Source: Salipiger bermudensis (lineage in GTDB: Bacteria > Pseudomonadota > Alphaproteobacteria > Rhodobacterales > Rhodobacteraceae). From it: a DNA stretch of 64,000 nucleotides. Both the position numbers and the translations under genes were made by a program. How positions within the stretch are numbered: the stretch's first letter is position 1; every line of letters starts with the position of its first letter. This document shows positions 1 to 8,076 of the stretch, piece after piece. Under the pieces are notes generated by a model. That model ran no database searches, was not told the DNA's origin, and saw nothing but the letters and a program-made list of their open reading frames with translations. The stretch covers positions 124,001-188,000 of the forward strand of contig NZ_JAIUZY010000008.1 of assembly GCF_020171625.1 (NCBI RefSeq), in the 5' to 3' direction.

Positions 1-396
1 CACCGAGGCAGCAAGGCCGCCCTTCATGTCACACGCGCCGCGCCCGAAGATGCGGTCGCCGTCGAGCTCCGCGCCGAACGGGTCGCGGGTCCAGCCGTGG
101 CCGACCTCGACCACGTCGTGATGCGAGTTGAAATGCACGCAGTCGCCGGGGCGGGTGCCCTCGTGGCGGGCGACGAGGTTCCAGCGCGGGAAGCGCGCGC
201 TGTCGCCGGGCGCGCCCTCGGCTCGGACCAGCTCGCAGGCTAAGCCGCGGGCGGCGAGCCGGGTCTTCAGGGCATCGCAAATCGCGCGGTAGTTCTCGCC
301 GGGCGGGTTCAGGGTCGGGATGCGGATCAGCGCCTGCGTCAGCGCGATCAGCTCGTCGCGCTTGGCCTCGATCCGCCGGGAAAGGCTGTCACTCAT
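1..396 (-). CDS. M20 family metallo-deacylase (ArgE/DapE-like), 3' end outside window
   Basis: First 132 codons of a zinc amidohydrolase; the gene runs off the left edge, so the C-terminal part is unseen. From the ATG at 396 the protein reads MSDSLSRRIEAK, then RIPTLNPPGENYRAICDAL (about residues 26-44), typical of the mixed ArgE/DapE branch that removes acyl groups from amino-acid amines. The first metal motif SHHDV (H92, D94) and the second GRGACDMKGG (D123) are intact. The substrate cannot be told from this fragment: succinyl-diaminopimelate, N-acetylornithine or another N-acyl amino acid are all possible. No strong ribosome site precedes the ATG. Two palindromic repeats and a DUF2125 gene lie upstream on the same strand. 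Family call firm, substrate open. Confidence 0.85.
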   Translation of the reverse strand, partial: MSDSLSRRIEAKRDELIALTQALIRIPTLNPPGENYRAICDALKTRLAARGLACELVRAEGAPGDSARFPRWNLVARHEGTRPGDCVHFNSHHDVVEVGHGWTRDPFGAELDGDRIFGRGACDMKGGLAASV

Positions 397-456
397 GGCG
401 CCACTGTTCCCGGGATTGGCGCCCGGCGCAAGGGTGATGCCGGTCGCACGGGTGCA

Positions 457-479
457 AGGAATTTTCGGCGAAAATTCCT
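457..479. repeat. AATTTTC/GAAAATT palindromic intergenic element, copy 1
   Basis: Perfect inverted repeat with 10-base arms: AGGAATTTTC at 457-466 and GAAAATTCCT at 470-479, around a GGC loop. It pairs with a second element 18 bases further on, and the same core recurs at 5273-5302 and 39162-39229. No T-run follows on either strand, so a simple intrinsic terminator is not the obvious reading. It looks like a REP-type dispersed palindrome. Confidence 0.75.
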
Positions 480-497
480 CTTCGCGGCGGGCGGGAG

Positions 498-521
498 AAG
501 AAAATTCGGACGAATTTTCTT
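498..521. repeat. AATTTTC/GAAAATT palindromic intergenic element, copy 2
   Basis: Perfect inverted repeat with 11-base arms: AAGAAAATTCG at 498-508 and CGAATTTTCTT at 511-521, around a GA loop. Here the AAAATT half comes first, the reverse order of copy 1, so the two copies form a head-to-head pair. It ends 11 bases from the stop codon of the DUF2125 gene, which reads leftwards, so the pair is in that gene's 3' region. Confidence 0.75.
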
Positions 522-532
522 GGGTGCCGAGC

Positions 533-1483
533 TCAGTGCATTTGCGGGGCGGCGCCGAGCGGCAGGATGCCGAGCCAGGTCCGGCGGTCGCGGAACTCGA
601 AGGTGACGTCGATCGTGTCGCGCCGCCCGGACAGCCCGGCGAGCAGTTGGGTACCGCCCTCGATCAGCGCCAGTAGCTCCTCGGGCACGCGCCCGGCGCG
701 GCGCTCGGTCTCGATGGCCTCGGCCACGTTCTCCACCCGCAGGGAGAGCTCGCCCTCGGGATAGCCGTCCTCGTCCACATCCATCTCGCCGGCGGCGGCG
801 ATGCGCAGCGCGTCCTTGCCGATCTCGGCGCGGGCGATCTCGATCCGCGTCGGCCGGGGCTCGCCGGCGGCGCCGAGCGACAGAGGCTCGGCCAGCGTCA
901 CCTGTGCCTCGAGCTCCAGACCGTCCTCGCTGCCGCCGGGCAGGGCGGCACCGCCGGTGGCGATGCCCTCGGCATTGACGGCAATGCGGTAGCGGCGGTC
1001 GCTGTCCTCGGTGCGGCCGATCGCGGCGGTCAGGTCGCGCAGCGCCAGCGGCGCCTCGCCCGAGATGTTGAGCAGCGCGGCCTCGGCATTGGCGCGCACC
1101 AGCAGCTCGCCGTCGCGCACGAGGCTGGCGCGCAAGCCCTCGGAGGTGACCTCGTGCCGCGCGCCGTCGCGTGTCAGGACCTGTGTCTCGGGAAAGGCCA
1201 CGATGATGTGGTTGGGGTTGTAGACCACCTGAAGCACCTGCAGGACAGGCGCCTCCCAGACGGTTTCGGTCTCGGGGTCGGCCAGCAGTAGCCCGGTGAA
1301 CGTGGTGTCGAGCCGGTTGGGAAAGCCGCGCACCGCCAGATCCTCGTAGGAGGCCGCCCAGCCGTCCGCGCGCTGCGCGTCGAACCACGCCTCTATGGCG
1401 CTGCGCTGCATCCAGGCCGACCAGCCCCAGAAGGCCGACCAGGCCAGCGCCGCCGCGATCACCACCAGTGTCAGACGTTTCAC
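533..1483 (-). CDS. DUF2125 domain-containing protein
   Basis: A 316-residue protein of the DUF2125 family, common in alphaproteobacteria and without an established function. I chose the GTG at 1483 because GGGGGAG lies at good spacing before it and the protein then opens directly with KRLTLVVIAAALAWSAFWGW, a signal anchor or signal peptide. A GTG at 1507 would add eight residues. The rest is a soluble, presumably periplasmic domain with repeated beta-type segments and motifs such as VRGFPNRLDTTF (near residue 50), typical of the family. No catalytic motif is visible. It is divergent from the ChaC gene with a 67-base gap. Family assignment is from recalled family features; the role is unknown. 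Confidence 0.8.
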   Translation of the reverse strand: MKRLTLVVIAAALAWSAFWGWSAWMQRSAIEAWFDAQRADGWAASYEDLAVRGFPNRLDTTFTGLLLADPETETVWEAPVLQVLQVVYNPNHIIVAFPETQVLTRDGARHEVTSEGLRASLVRDGELLVRANAEAALLNISGEAPLALRDLTAAIGRTEDSDRRYRIAVNAEGIATGGAALPGGSEDGLELEAQVTLAEPLSLGAAGEPRPTRIEIARAEIGKDALRIAAAGEMDVDEDGYPEGELSLRVENVAEAIETERRAGRVPEELLALIEGGTQLLAGLSGRRDTIDVTFEFRDRRTWLGILPLGAAPQMH

Positions 1484-1550
1484 CGCAGCTCCCCCTTTTC
1501 CGGACACGCCCGATGGTGTTTACAGCCCGCCAAAGGAAAGGACCAGAACC

Positions 1551-2093
1551 ATGGCGCTATGGGTCTTCGGCTACGGCTCGCTCTTGTGGAACCCCGGCTT
1601 CGAGGTGGCGGAGGCGGCGCAGGCCAGCCTGCCCGACTATCACCGCAGCTTCTGCATGCGCTCGATCCACCATCGCGGCAGCGAGGCCGAGCCCGGCCTC
1701 GTTCTGGCGCTCGACGAACAGCCCGGCGCGCTCTGCGAGGGGCTGGCCCTGCGGGCCGCCGAGGGCACCGAGGAGGCGACCCTCGCCTACCTGCGCGAGC
1801 GCGAGCTGATCTCGTCGGCCTATCTCGAGAAGCGGCTCGACGTCGATCTGCAGGACGGCCGCCGGGTCGAGGCGGTGACCTACGTGATCGATGCCGCCCA
1901 CGTGCAATATTGCGGCGGCCTGCCGCTCGAGGAGCAGGCGGGCATCATCGCGCGCGCCGTGGGCGGACGCGGTCCGAACACCGAATACCTCTACAACACC
2001 GCCGCGCATCTCGACGAACTGGGCATACCCGATGCGGAACTGCACTGGTTGCGGGACCGTGTGCGGCAGCTTGTGGATAACGGCTTGGCTTGA
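1551..2093 (+). CDS. chaC: ChaC-type glutathione-specific gamma-glutamylcyclotransferase
   Basis: A 180-residue cytosolic enzyme expected to cleave glutathione to 5-oxoproline and Cys-Gly. It opens with the family signature VFGYGSLLWNPGF (residues 4-16), whose glycine-rich YGSL loop binds the glutamyl group. The segment YLRERELIS (about 78-86) carries the conserved catalytic-type glutamate, and the C-terminal NTEYLYNTAAHL block is also typical. Length matches bacterial ChaC. The ATG at 1551 follows AAAGGAAAGGA at about 1531-1541. It is transcribed away from the DUF2125 gene, and an independent two-gene stator-like unit starts 54 bases downstream. The family call is solid; specificity for glutathione is inferred. 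Confidence 0.88.
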   Translation: MALWVFGYGSLLWNPGFEVAEAAQASLPDYHRSFCMRSIHHRGSEAEPGLVLALDEQPGALCEGLALRAAEGTEEATLAYLRERELISSAYLEKRLDVDLQDGRRVEAVTYVIDAAHVQYCGGLPLEEQAGIIARAVGGRGPNTEYLYNTAAHLDELGIPDAELHWLRDRVRQLVDNGLA

Positions 2094-2147
2094 TGCGGCC
2101 CCCGCAATAGGGTCGGGCCAACGCGAATTACTCCGTCAGGGACTTAG

Positions 2148-3380
2148 ATGCACAAGGCCGATTTCGAGGCAGAACCGCATTTCAGCCAGCCGTTCCGCCA
2201 GATCGCCATGATGCTGGCGGTGCTCGGGCTGTGCGGGGCCGGCGGCTTCGTGGCGCTGCCACGGGTGCTGCCGGTGATCGAGGCCAACCCTTGGCTCAAC
2301 GGCTTCATCATCTTCGTGTTCTTCCTCGGGGTGATCGCCTGTTTCCTGCAGGTGGCGCAGCTGATCCAGTCGGTGCGCTGGATCGAGCAGTTCGTCACCG
2401 ACCGCGATGCCGGCAACCAGCCGCCGCGCCTGCTGGCGCCGCTCGCCGCCCTGCTGCGCCGCCGCGACCGCCGGCTGCAGATCACCACCAGCTCGACCCG
2501 CTCGATCCTCGACTCGGTCGCCACGCGGATCGACGAGGCGCGCGAGATCACCCGCTATCTGGTCTCGCTCCTGATCTTCCTTGGCCTGCTCGGCACCTTC
2601 TACGGCCTCGCCACCACGGTGCCGGCGCTGGTCGACACGATCCGCAGCCTCGCGCCCAGCGAGGGCGAGACCAATATGGAGGTCTTCACCCGCCTGATGT
2701 CGGGGCTGGAAAGCCAGCTTGGCGGCATGGGCGTGGCCTTCGCCTCCTCGCTGCTGGGCCTTGCCGGCTCGCTGATCGTGGGGCTGCTCGAGCTGTTCGC
2801 CGGGCATGGCCAGAACCGGTTCTACCGTGAGCTCGAGGAATGGCTCAGCACGATCACCAAGCTCAGCTTCTCGAGCGACGGCGAACAGGCCGGCGACACA
2901 GGCATCGTCGAGCAGGTGCTTGACCAGATGACCGACCAGATGGAGCGGCTCACGCTGATGTTCTCTCGCGCGCAGGAGGGCCAGAACGAGGTCGACGCGC
3001 GGCTCGGGCAGCTGGCGGATTCCGTCGAGCGGATGACCGAGCGGCTCGAGGCCACGGCGCCGTCTGCGAACTCGCTGGCCCGCATCGCCGAGGGGCAGGA
3101 GCGGCTGGCCGAGGTGCTGGCCGAGCGCGAGACCTCCGAGGGGCTGGATGCCGAAAGCCGGATGCGCCTGCGCTCGATCGACGTGCAGATGCTGCGCCTG
3201 CTCGAGGAGGTCGCCGCCGGCCGGCAGGAGAGCATGGCCGAGCTGCGCACCGATCTCGCGGCGCTGAACCGGACCCTGACCAAGCTGTCGCACGCGCCTC
3301 AGGGGCAGCCGCAATCGGTGACCTTCCGCCCGTCGCGCCCCGGCGGCTCGGGTGGCGCCGGCGGCACGAGCGGGGCCTGA
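2148..3380 (+). CDS. MotA/TolQ/ExbB proton-channel family membrane protein
   Basis: A 410-residue inner-membrane protein with four predicted membrane segments: about 19-38, 51-73, 137-157 and 192-215. The last two contain the small-residue packing stretches LLIFLGLLGTFYGLA and GGMGVAFASSLLGLAGSLI that define the MotA/ExbB/TolQ fold. Such proteins form the pentameric part of proton-driven stators. After the last helix comes a long cytoplasmic tail (about 225-410), rich in Glu, Arg and Leu and probably coiled coil, ending in a Gly/Ser-rich segment. The partner gene with the MotB-like Asp helix starts 3 bases after the stop, so the two are one transcription unit. It differs from flagellar MotA by this tail and context. 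Family call firm; the driven process is unknown. Confidence 0.85.
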   Translation: MHKADFEAEPHFSQPFRQIAMMLAVLGLCGAGGFVALPRVLPVIEANPWLNGFIIFVFFLGVIACFLQVAQLIQSVRWIEQFVTDRDAGNQPPRLLAPLAALLRRRDRRLQITTSSTRSILDSVATRIDEAREITRYLVSLLIFLGLLGTFYGLATTVPALVDTIRSLAPSEGETNMEVFTRLMSGLESQLGGMGVAFASSLLGLAGSLIVGLLELFAGHGQNRFYRELEEWLSTITKLSFSSDGEQAGDTGIVEQVLDQMTDQMERLTLMFSRAQEGQNEVDARLGQLADSVERMTERLEATAPSANSLARIAEGQERLAEVLAERETSEGLDAESRMRLRSIDVQMLRLLEEVAAGRQESMAELRTDLAALNRTLTKLSHAPQGQPQSVTFRPSRPGGSGGAGGTSGA

Positions 3381-3383
3381 GCC

Positions 3384-5267
3384 ATGTCGCTGTCGCGACG
3401 CACCGGGGCCCGCTTCCAGGCCAATATCTGGCCCGGCTTCGTCGATGCGATGACCGGCCTTTTGCTGGTGCTGATGTTCGTGCTCACCATCTTCATGGTG
3501 ATCCAGTCGGTGCTGCGCGACACCATCAGTGGGCAGGAGGGCGAGCTTGACCGCCTTTCCTCGGAAATCGCCGAGCTGTCGCGCAGCCTCGGGCTGCAGG
3601 AGCGACGCAACACCTCGTTGACCTCCCGCATCGGCGAGCTCGAGACCACCATCGATGATGCCGAGACCCGGTTGAGCGAGCAGCAGAGCCTCATCGCCTC
3701 GCTCACCGCCACCCGCGACCGGCAGGCCGAGGACCTCACCGCCGCCGCGAGCCGGATTTCCAGCTTCGAGGAGCAGGTCGCCGCGTTGCTGGCCGACCGC
3801 GACGCCGCCGAAAGCGAGGTCGCGGCGCTCACCGCCTCGCAGGACGAGCTCGAAGCGGCCCGGGACGCGCTGACGTCCGAGCGCGACGCACTGGATCTGG
3901 CGCTGGTTCAGGCGCGCAGCGAGGTCGATGCGCAGGCCGAGGCGGCCCGGCTGGCCGCCGCCCGCCGCGAGGCGCTGCAGGCGCTGGTCGAGGACCTGCG
4001 GGCCGACGCCGCGGATCGCGAGGCGCAGGTCGATGCGCTGCAGGCCGAGCTCAGCGACGAGGAGGCGCAGCGGCTGGCCGAGGCCGAAGCCGCCGCCGCT
4101 CTGCGCGCGCGGCTCGAGAGCGCCGACAGCGAGCTCACCGCGATGACCATGGCGCTGGAAGAGCAGCGCCGCCGCGCCGAGGAGACTCTGACGCTTCTGG
4201 CCGCAGCGCGCGAGGCGGAGGAGGATCTCGACGCCCGCCTCGCCGCCGCGCTCCTGCAGCAGGACGAGACCGAGGCGGCGCTTCAGCGCGCGCGGAACGC
4301 GGCCGGCAATGCCGAGACCCTGCAGGACGATCTTGCCCAGGCGCAGGCCACCGCCGAGGACCTGCGCAGCCGTCTCGCGGCGCTGCTCGAAAAGCAGGGC
4401 GCGGCCGAGATCACCGAGGAAGAGCTGCGCGATCGCCTGACCGCGGCGCTGGCGGCGCAGAAGGCCGCCGAGGCCGAGGCCGGCGCGCGGATGAGCGAGG
4501 CCGAACAGCGCGCGGCGCTGCTCTCGGAGGCGCGCAGCGAGCTGAGCCAGACCGAGGCCCGCGCCAGCGAGGCCGAGCGCCAGCGCGAGCTGCTCAATCA
4601 GCAGGTCGCGGCGCTGCGCTCGCAGCTGTCGCAGCTTCAGGGCCTGCTCGACGAGGCGCGCGAGAGCGACGCCGAGGCGCAGGTCCAGCTTCAGAACCTC
4701 GGCTCCGAACTCAACGCCGCGCTGGCGCGGGTCGCCGCCGAGGAACGCCGCCGCCGTCAGCTCGAGGAGGCAGAACGCCGCCGGCTCGAGGCCGAGGCCA
4801 AGGATCTCGAACGCTACCGATCGGAATTCTTCGGGCGCCTGCGCGAGGTGATCGGCGATCAGGACGGCATCCGCATCGAGGGCGACCGCTTCGTGTTCTC
4901 CTCCGAGGTGCTGTTTGCCCCCGGCGAGGCGAGCCTGTCGAGGCCGGGCGAGGGCGAGATCGCCAATATCGCCGATATCCTGCAGCGGGTGATGTCCGAC
5001 ATCCCGCCGGGCATCGACTGGATCCTCCGCGTCGACGGCCACACCGACGACACGCCGCTGCGCCCCGGTGCGCGGTTCGCCGACAACTGGGAACTCAGCC
5101 AGGCCCGGGCGCTCTCGGTCGTGCGGTTCCTCGTCGAAGAGATGGGCATCCCGCCGCAGCGCCTTTCGGCCAACGGCTTCGGCGAATACCAGCCCGTGGA
5201 CCCCGCCGACACGCCCGAGGCGCGCGCGCAGAACCGGCGCATCGAGCTCAAGCTCACCGAACGCTGA
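3384..5267 (+). CDS. MotB/OmpA-like peptidoglycan-binding protein with very long coiled coil
   Basis: A 627-residue partner of the preceding channel protein. A short cytoplasmic N-terminus leads into one membrane helix (about 20-43, WPGFVDAMTGLLLVLMF), which carries an Asp at the position of the proton-binding Asp of MotB, TolR and ExbD. Residues about 50-480 are an almost uninterrupted Ala/Glu/Arg/Leu coiled coil (QRRRAEETL, EERRRRQLEEAERRRLEAEA). Residues about 500-625 form an OmpA-like domain with VLFAPGEASL, VDGHTDDTP, NWELSQARA and NRRIELKL, which should bind peptidoglycan. The linker is far longer than in MotB. The pair recalls ZorA/ZorB of the Zorya defence system in architecture, but no ZorC, ZorD or ZorE-like gene is nearby. 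Function unknown. Confidence 0.85.
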   Translation: MSLSRRTGARFQANIWPGFVDAMTGLLLVLMFVLTIFMVIQSVLRDTISGQEGELDRLSSEIAELSRSLGLQERRNTSLTSRIGELETTIDDAETRLSEQQSLIASLTATRDRQAEDLTAAASRISSFEEQVAALLADRDAAESEVAALTASQDELEAARDALTSERDALDLALVQARSEVDAQAEAARLAAARREALQALVEDLRADAADREAQVDALQAELSDEEAQRLAEAEAAAALRARLESADSELTAMTMALEEQRRRAEETLTLLAAAREAEEDLDARLAAALLQQDETEAALQRARNAAGNAETLQDDLAQAQATAEDLRSRLAALLEKQGAAEITEEELRDRLTAALAAQKAAEAEAGARMSEAEQRAALLSEARSELSQTEARASEAERQRELLNQQVAALRSQLSQLQGLLDEARESDAEAQVQLQNLGSELNAALARVAAEERRRRQLEEAERRRLEAEAKDLERYRSEFFGRLREVIGDQDGIRIEGDRFVFSSEVLFAPGEASLSRPGEGEIANIADILQRVMSDIPPGIDWILRVDGHTDDTPLRPGARFADNWELSQARALSVVRFLVEEMGIPPQRLSANGFGEYQPVDPADTPEARAQNRRIELKLTER

Positions 5268-5272
5268 TCAGA

Positions 5273-5302
5273 GGCCAAGAATTTTAGCTAAAATTCTTGG
5301 CC
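5273..5302. repeat. Perfect 30-base AATTTTAGCTAAAATT palindrome
   Basis: Two perfectly complementary 15-base arms: GGCCAAGAATTTTAG at 5273-5287 and its reverse complement at 5288-5302. It starts 5 bases after the OmpA-like gene stop. It shares the AAGAATTTT/AAAATTCTT core of the palindromes at 457-521 and 39162-39229. A hairpin here could stop or protect the upstream transcript, but there is no U-tract after it. I treat it as one member of a dispersed palindrome family. Confidence 0.75.
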
Positions 5303-5381
5303 GCGCTCCGCCCGTCGGCAGGTCTGGCAAAATGGGCCGGCCCATGCCAGAAGCGCCGGCAACGCTCAGGAGGCCGCGCCC

Positions 5382-6251
5382 ATGTTCATTCTATCGCTCA
5401 TCGCCCGTCCCGGCACGCTCGAGACCGCTCTGGTGTCGTCGCTGCGCAACGCCACCGGCGGCGGCGCGGCTGTCTGGCTGTCGCAGGGCGAGGCGGCGGA
5501 ATTCCCGCTCGATCATGCGCCGTCCAATCTCGAGGAGCTGCGCGCGGCGGTGGCCGATCAGGCCGACCTGAACCTCCTGCCCGCGCTCGGACGCCGTAAG
5601 ACGATGCTGCTGGCCGACATGGATTCGACGATGATCGAGCAGGAGTGCATCGACGAGCTCGCCGAGGAGGCGGGCGTGGGTGCGCATGTGAAGGAGATCA
5701 CCGCGCGGGCGATGAACGGCGAGCTCGATTTCGAGGGCGCGTTGACCGAGCGGGTGGCGCTGCTGAAGGGGCTGCCCGAGACGGTGATCGACCGGGTGCT
5801 CGAGACCCGCATCTCCTTCATGCCGGGCGGGCGCGAGCTGGTGGCCACGATGAAGGCCAATGGCGGTCACGCGGCGCTGGTCTCCGGCGGCTTCACTGCC
5901 TTCACCGCCAAGGTGGCGGGGCTGGTGGGGTTCGACGAGAACCGGGCCAACACGCTGCTTGTGGAGACCGGCACGCTCACCGGCGAGGTGGCGCGTCCGA
6001 TCCTCGGGCGCGAGGCCAAGGTGCAGGCGCTCGAGGAAATCTCGGCGCGGCTGGGCATCTCCGAGTCGGATGTGCTGGCGGTGGGCGACGGCGCCAACGA
6101 TCTCGGCATGTTGGGCCGCGCCGGCATGGGCGTGGCGCTGCACGCCAAGCCCTCGGTGCAGGCGCAATGCGATCTGCGGGTGAACCACGGCGACCTGACC
6201 GCGCTGCTCTACCTGCAGGGCTACAGCCGCGACGAGTTTGCCAAGGTCTGA
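5382..6251 (+). CDS. serB: Phosphoserine phosphatase
   Basis: A 289-residue cytosolic HAD-superfamily enzyme that hydrolyses O-phosphoserine to serine, the last step of the phosphorylated serine pathway. Residues 1-70 form an ACT-like N-terminal extension (MFILSLIARPGTLETALV), as in long SerB proteins. The HAD nucleophile motif LADMDSTMIEQE starts near residue 77, SGGFTAF is motif II, the Lys of motif III is in the GREAKVQALEEI stretch, and VGDGANDLGML is motif IV. All catalytic residues are present. The ATG at 5382 follows AGGAGGC. It faces the asparaginase gene across a short gap holding a GC-rich hairpin. Confidence 0.93.
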   Translation: MFILSLIARPGTLETALVSSLRNATGGGAAVWLSQGEAAEFPLDHAPSNLEELRAAVADQADLNLLPALGRRKTMLLADMDSTMIEQECIDELAEEAGVGAHVKEITARAMNGELDFEGALTERVALLKGLPETVIDRVLETRISFMPGGRELVATMKANGGHAALVSGGFTAFTAKVAGLVGFDENRANTLLVETGTLTGEVARPILGREAKVQALEEISARLGISESDVLAVGDGANDLGMLGRAGMGVALHAKPSVQAQCDLRVNHGDLTALLYLQGYSRDEFAKV

Positions 6252-6259
6252 GCCGGGAT

Positions 6260-6282
6260 GCGCGGGGCACGCGGCCCCGCGC
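6260..6282. terminator. GC-rich hairpin between convergent serB and asparaginase genes
   Basis: Perfect 9-base arms GCGCGGGGC (6260-6268) and GCCCCGCGC (6274-6282) around ACGCG. It lies in the 41-base gap between two genes that end toward each other, so it could act for both. No T-run follows, so classical intrinsic termination is uncertain. Confidence 0.4.
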
Positions 6283-6292
6283 CCCCGATGTT

Positions 6293-7291
6293 TCACGGGA
6301 AGCTGGGCGCCGTCGCGATGCGGCCGACCTCGATGCCGGCGCGGTTGTGGATCGGCGGGCAGAGAAAGCGCTGCACCTCCGGATCGGCCGCGTCGAGCAC
6401 CCCGAGCTGCACCAGCAGCGCCGCCACGGCGCAGTCGGAGGCGCGGGTGGCGCCGTCGGTGATCTTCAGCGCCAGCCCCAGTCCGCGCTGCGGCAGGATG
6501 GCCACGAAATAGCCCTCGGCCCCGGTCTTGATCGCCACCGGCTCCTTGGCCGCGCGCATCAGGTGGGTGCAGGCGCGGCCCTCGCCCGCGACATGCTCGG
6601 GGAAGGCAATCATCGCCTCGACGAGCTGCGCCGCGGCCTGGCTCAGCGCGTCGGGGCGCTTGTGGGCGCTGGCGTACCACGCCATGGCGCGGGCCATGCC
6701 CTCCATCGTGCTGGCGAAGTTCGGCGCCGAGCAGCCGTCGATGCCGAAGCCCGGGCTTTCCATGCCGGTCACGGTCTCGAAAAGCGCGCGCACCTCGCGC
6801 TGCACCGGGTGGCCGGGATCGCAATATTCTGCGTCCCCGCCGAGGTGCTTGTTGTAGGTCAGGAAGCCGGCGTGCTTGCCCGAGCAGTTGTTGTGCGCCT
6901 GGCAGGGACACTTGCCTTCGCGGATCATCTCGAGCTTCAGGGCCTTGTCGCGCGACGCCTCGGGGCCGCAGCGCAGGTCGTCATCGCCGAGGCCAAGCTC
7001 GGCCAGCCACGCTGTGACCGCCTCGACATGCAGGAGCGCGCCCTGATGCGAGGCGCAGGCCAGTGCCAGCTGCGCGGGCGTCAGGCCGAACGCCTTTGCC
7101 GCGCCCGAAGCGACCAACGGCAGCGCCTGGATCATCTTGGCCGAGCTGCGCGGCAGGATCACCTTGCCGGGGTCACCCCAGGCCTGCACGATCTGGCCGC
7201 TGTCGTCGCAGATCACCGCGTGACCGGAATGGGCGCTTTCGGCCAGAGGCCCGCGGTGGATTTCGACCATCAGTTCGGGCGCGTTCGACAT
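6293..7291 (-). CDS. L-asparaginase II family protein
   Basis: A 332-residue protein of the L-asparaginase II family (PF06089), distinct from classical AnsA/AnsB, expected to hydrolyse asparagine or a related amide to the acid plus ammonia. The motif NCSGKHAGFLTYNKH and the downstream segment DGCSAPNFASTM are characteristic, and the C-terminal LCPPIHNRAGIEVG block ends the fold. I chose the ATG at 7291 because GAAGGA lies at good spacing before it; the frame extends upstream to 7327 without added support. It is divergent from the IalB-like gene and convergent with serB. Family call is good; the physiological substrate is not shown by sequence. Confidence 0.85.
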   Translation of the reverse strand: MSNAPELMVEIHRGPLAESAHSGHAVICDDSGQIVQAWGDPGKVILPRSSAKMIQALPLVASGAAKAFGLTPAQLALACASHQGALLHVEAVTAWLAELGLGDDDLRCGPEASRDKALKLEMIREGKCPCQAHNNCSGKHAGFLTYNKHLGGDAEYCDPGHPVQREVRALFETVTGMESPGFGIDGCSAPNFASTMEGMARAMAWYASAHKRPDALSQAAAQLVEAMIAFPEHVAGEGRACTHLMRAAKEPVAIKTGAEGYFVAILPQRGLGLALKITDGATRASDCAVAALLVQLGVLDAADPEVQRFLCPPIHNRAGIEVGRIATAPSFP

Positions 7292-7465
7292 GCTCGGATC
7301 CTTCACAACTAAGCGATATCTTGCCAACAGGGGGTTTATGGCGGCAGGTTTTTCAGTCTATCTTCCCGACGTCGAGTAGAAAATCGGAAGCGCGCGCGAT
7401 TGGGCCGAAACCGGCCGGGCGCCGACCGCGTGATTGAGGCACAAGACAGCTGGAGGCTGCACGGT

Positions 7466-7996
7466 ATGAAATCAATTCTCGGTGGAGTTCTTGGCGGAGC
7501 CCTGCTGGCGCTGACAACCACGGCAGCGCTCGCTCAGGAAGAGAGCCAGAACCGGGTCAACGCGATCACCGACTGGTCTGTGTTCGAGGGCAGTGACCCG
7601 CGCGAATGCTGGGCCGTCACCACCTACAAGGAAAGCGTGAACTCCAAGGATGGCCGCGTCGTCTCGGTGCGCCGCGGCGACATCCTTCTGATGGTGTTCT
7701 ACCGTCCCGAGGGCGGGGTGAACGGTCAGGTGGCCTTCACCGGCGGCTATCCCTTCGCGCCCGGCTCGACGGTCGGCGTGAACATCGGCGGCTCGGAGTT
7801 CGAGCTTTACTCCGATGGCGAATGGGCCTGGCCGGCCACCTCGGGTGACGATGCCAAGATCATCGCCGCGATGAAGCGTGGCTCAGACGCGGTGCTGACC
7901 GCGCGCTCGGCCCGTGGCACCCAGACCAAGGACACCTTCTCGCTGCTGGGCTTCACCGCCGCGGTGGAAGACGCCCAGAAGCGCTGCGCCGGCTGA
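7466..7996 (+). CDS. Invasion-associated locus B (IalB) family secreted protein
   Basis: A 176-residue protein with a clear Sec signal peptide: MKSILGGVLGGALLAL, then cleavage after about residue 23 (ALA|QEES). The mature part has the IalB-family layout, with the early Cys in RECWAV and the C-terminal Cys (KRCAG) able to form a disulfide, a beta-rich core, and the helical DDAKIIAAMKRGSDA segment. IalB-like proteins are widespread in free-living alphaproteobacteria, so the name does not imply virulence here; the function is unproved. The start at 7466 follows TGGAGG. A strong intrinsic terminator lies 26 bases after the stop, so this is likely a single-gene transcript. Confidence 0.82.
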   Translation: MKSILGGVLGGALLALTTTAALAQEESQNRVNAITDWSVFEGSDPRECWAVTTYKESVNSKDGRVVSVRRGDILLMVFYRPEGGVNGQVAFTGGYPFAPGSTVGVNIGGSEFELYSDGEWAWPATSGDDAKIIAAMKRGSDAVLTARSARGTQTKDTFSLLGFTAAVEDAQKRCAG

Positions 7997-8021
7997 GCCG
8001 CGCGCCAGCCTGACAGAGATC

Positions 8022-8056
8022 AAAGCCCCTCGCAGGATGCTGCGGGGGGCTTTTTC
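8022..8056 (+). terminator. Rho-independent terminator after the IalB-like gene
   Basis: Hairpin arms AGCCCCTCGCAG and CTGCGGGGGGCT around GATG, followed by TTTTT. Stem strength and T-run are those of a classical intrinsic terminator. It also insulates the IalB-like gene from the oppositely directed LuxR-type gene that ends at 8077. Confidence 0.85.
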
Positions 8057-8076
8057 GTGCCTGCTCGTGGGGGTGT

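Noticed and set aside
2072-2080. DnaA box (TGTGGATAA) near the end of chaC
   Set aside because: A single box inside coding sequence, with no AT-rich region or further boxes. Chance is sufficient.
2136-5042. A 968-codon open frame on the minus strand across the stator-like gene pair
   Set aside because: It is antisense to two genes with clear domains. Its Arg/Gln/His/Leu-rich composition is what high-GC coding DNA gives in an off frame, with no domain or ribosome site.
2148-5267. A Zorya anti-phage system (ZorA/ZorB)
   Set aside because: The channel and OmpA pair resemble ZorAB, but no ZorC, ZorD or ZorE-like gene is nearby and the surroundings are housekeeping genes. The coiled coil also lies on the periplasmic side.
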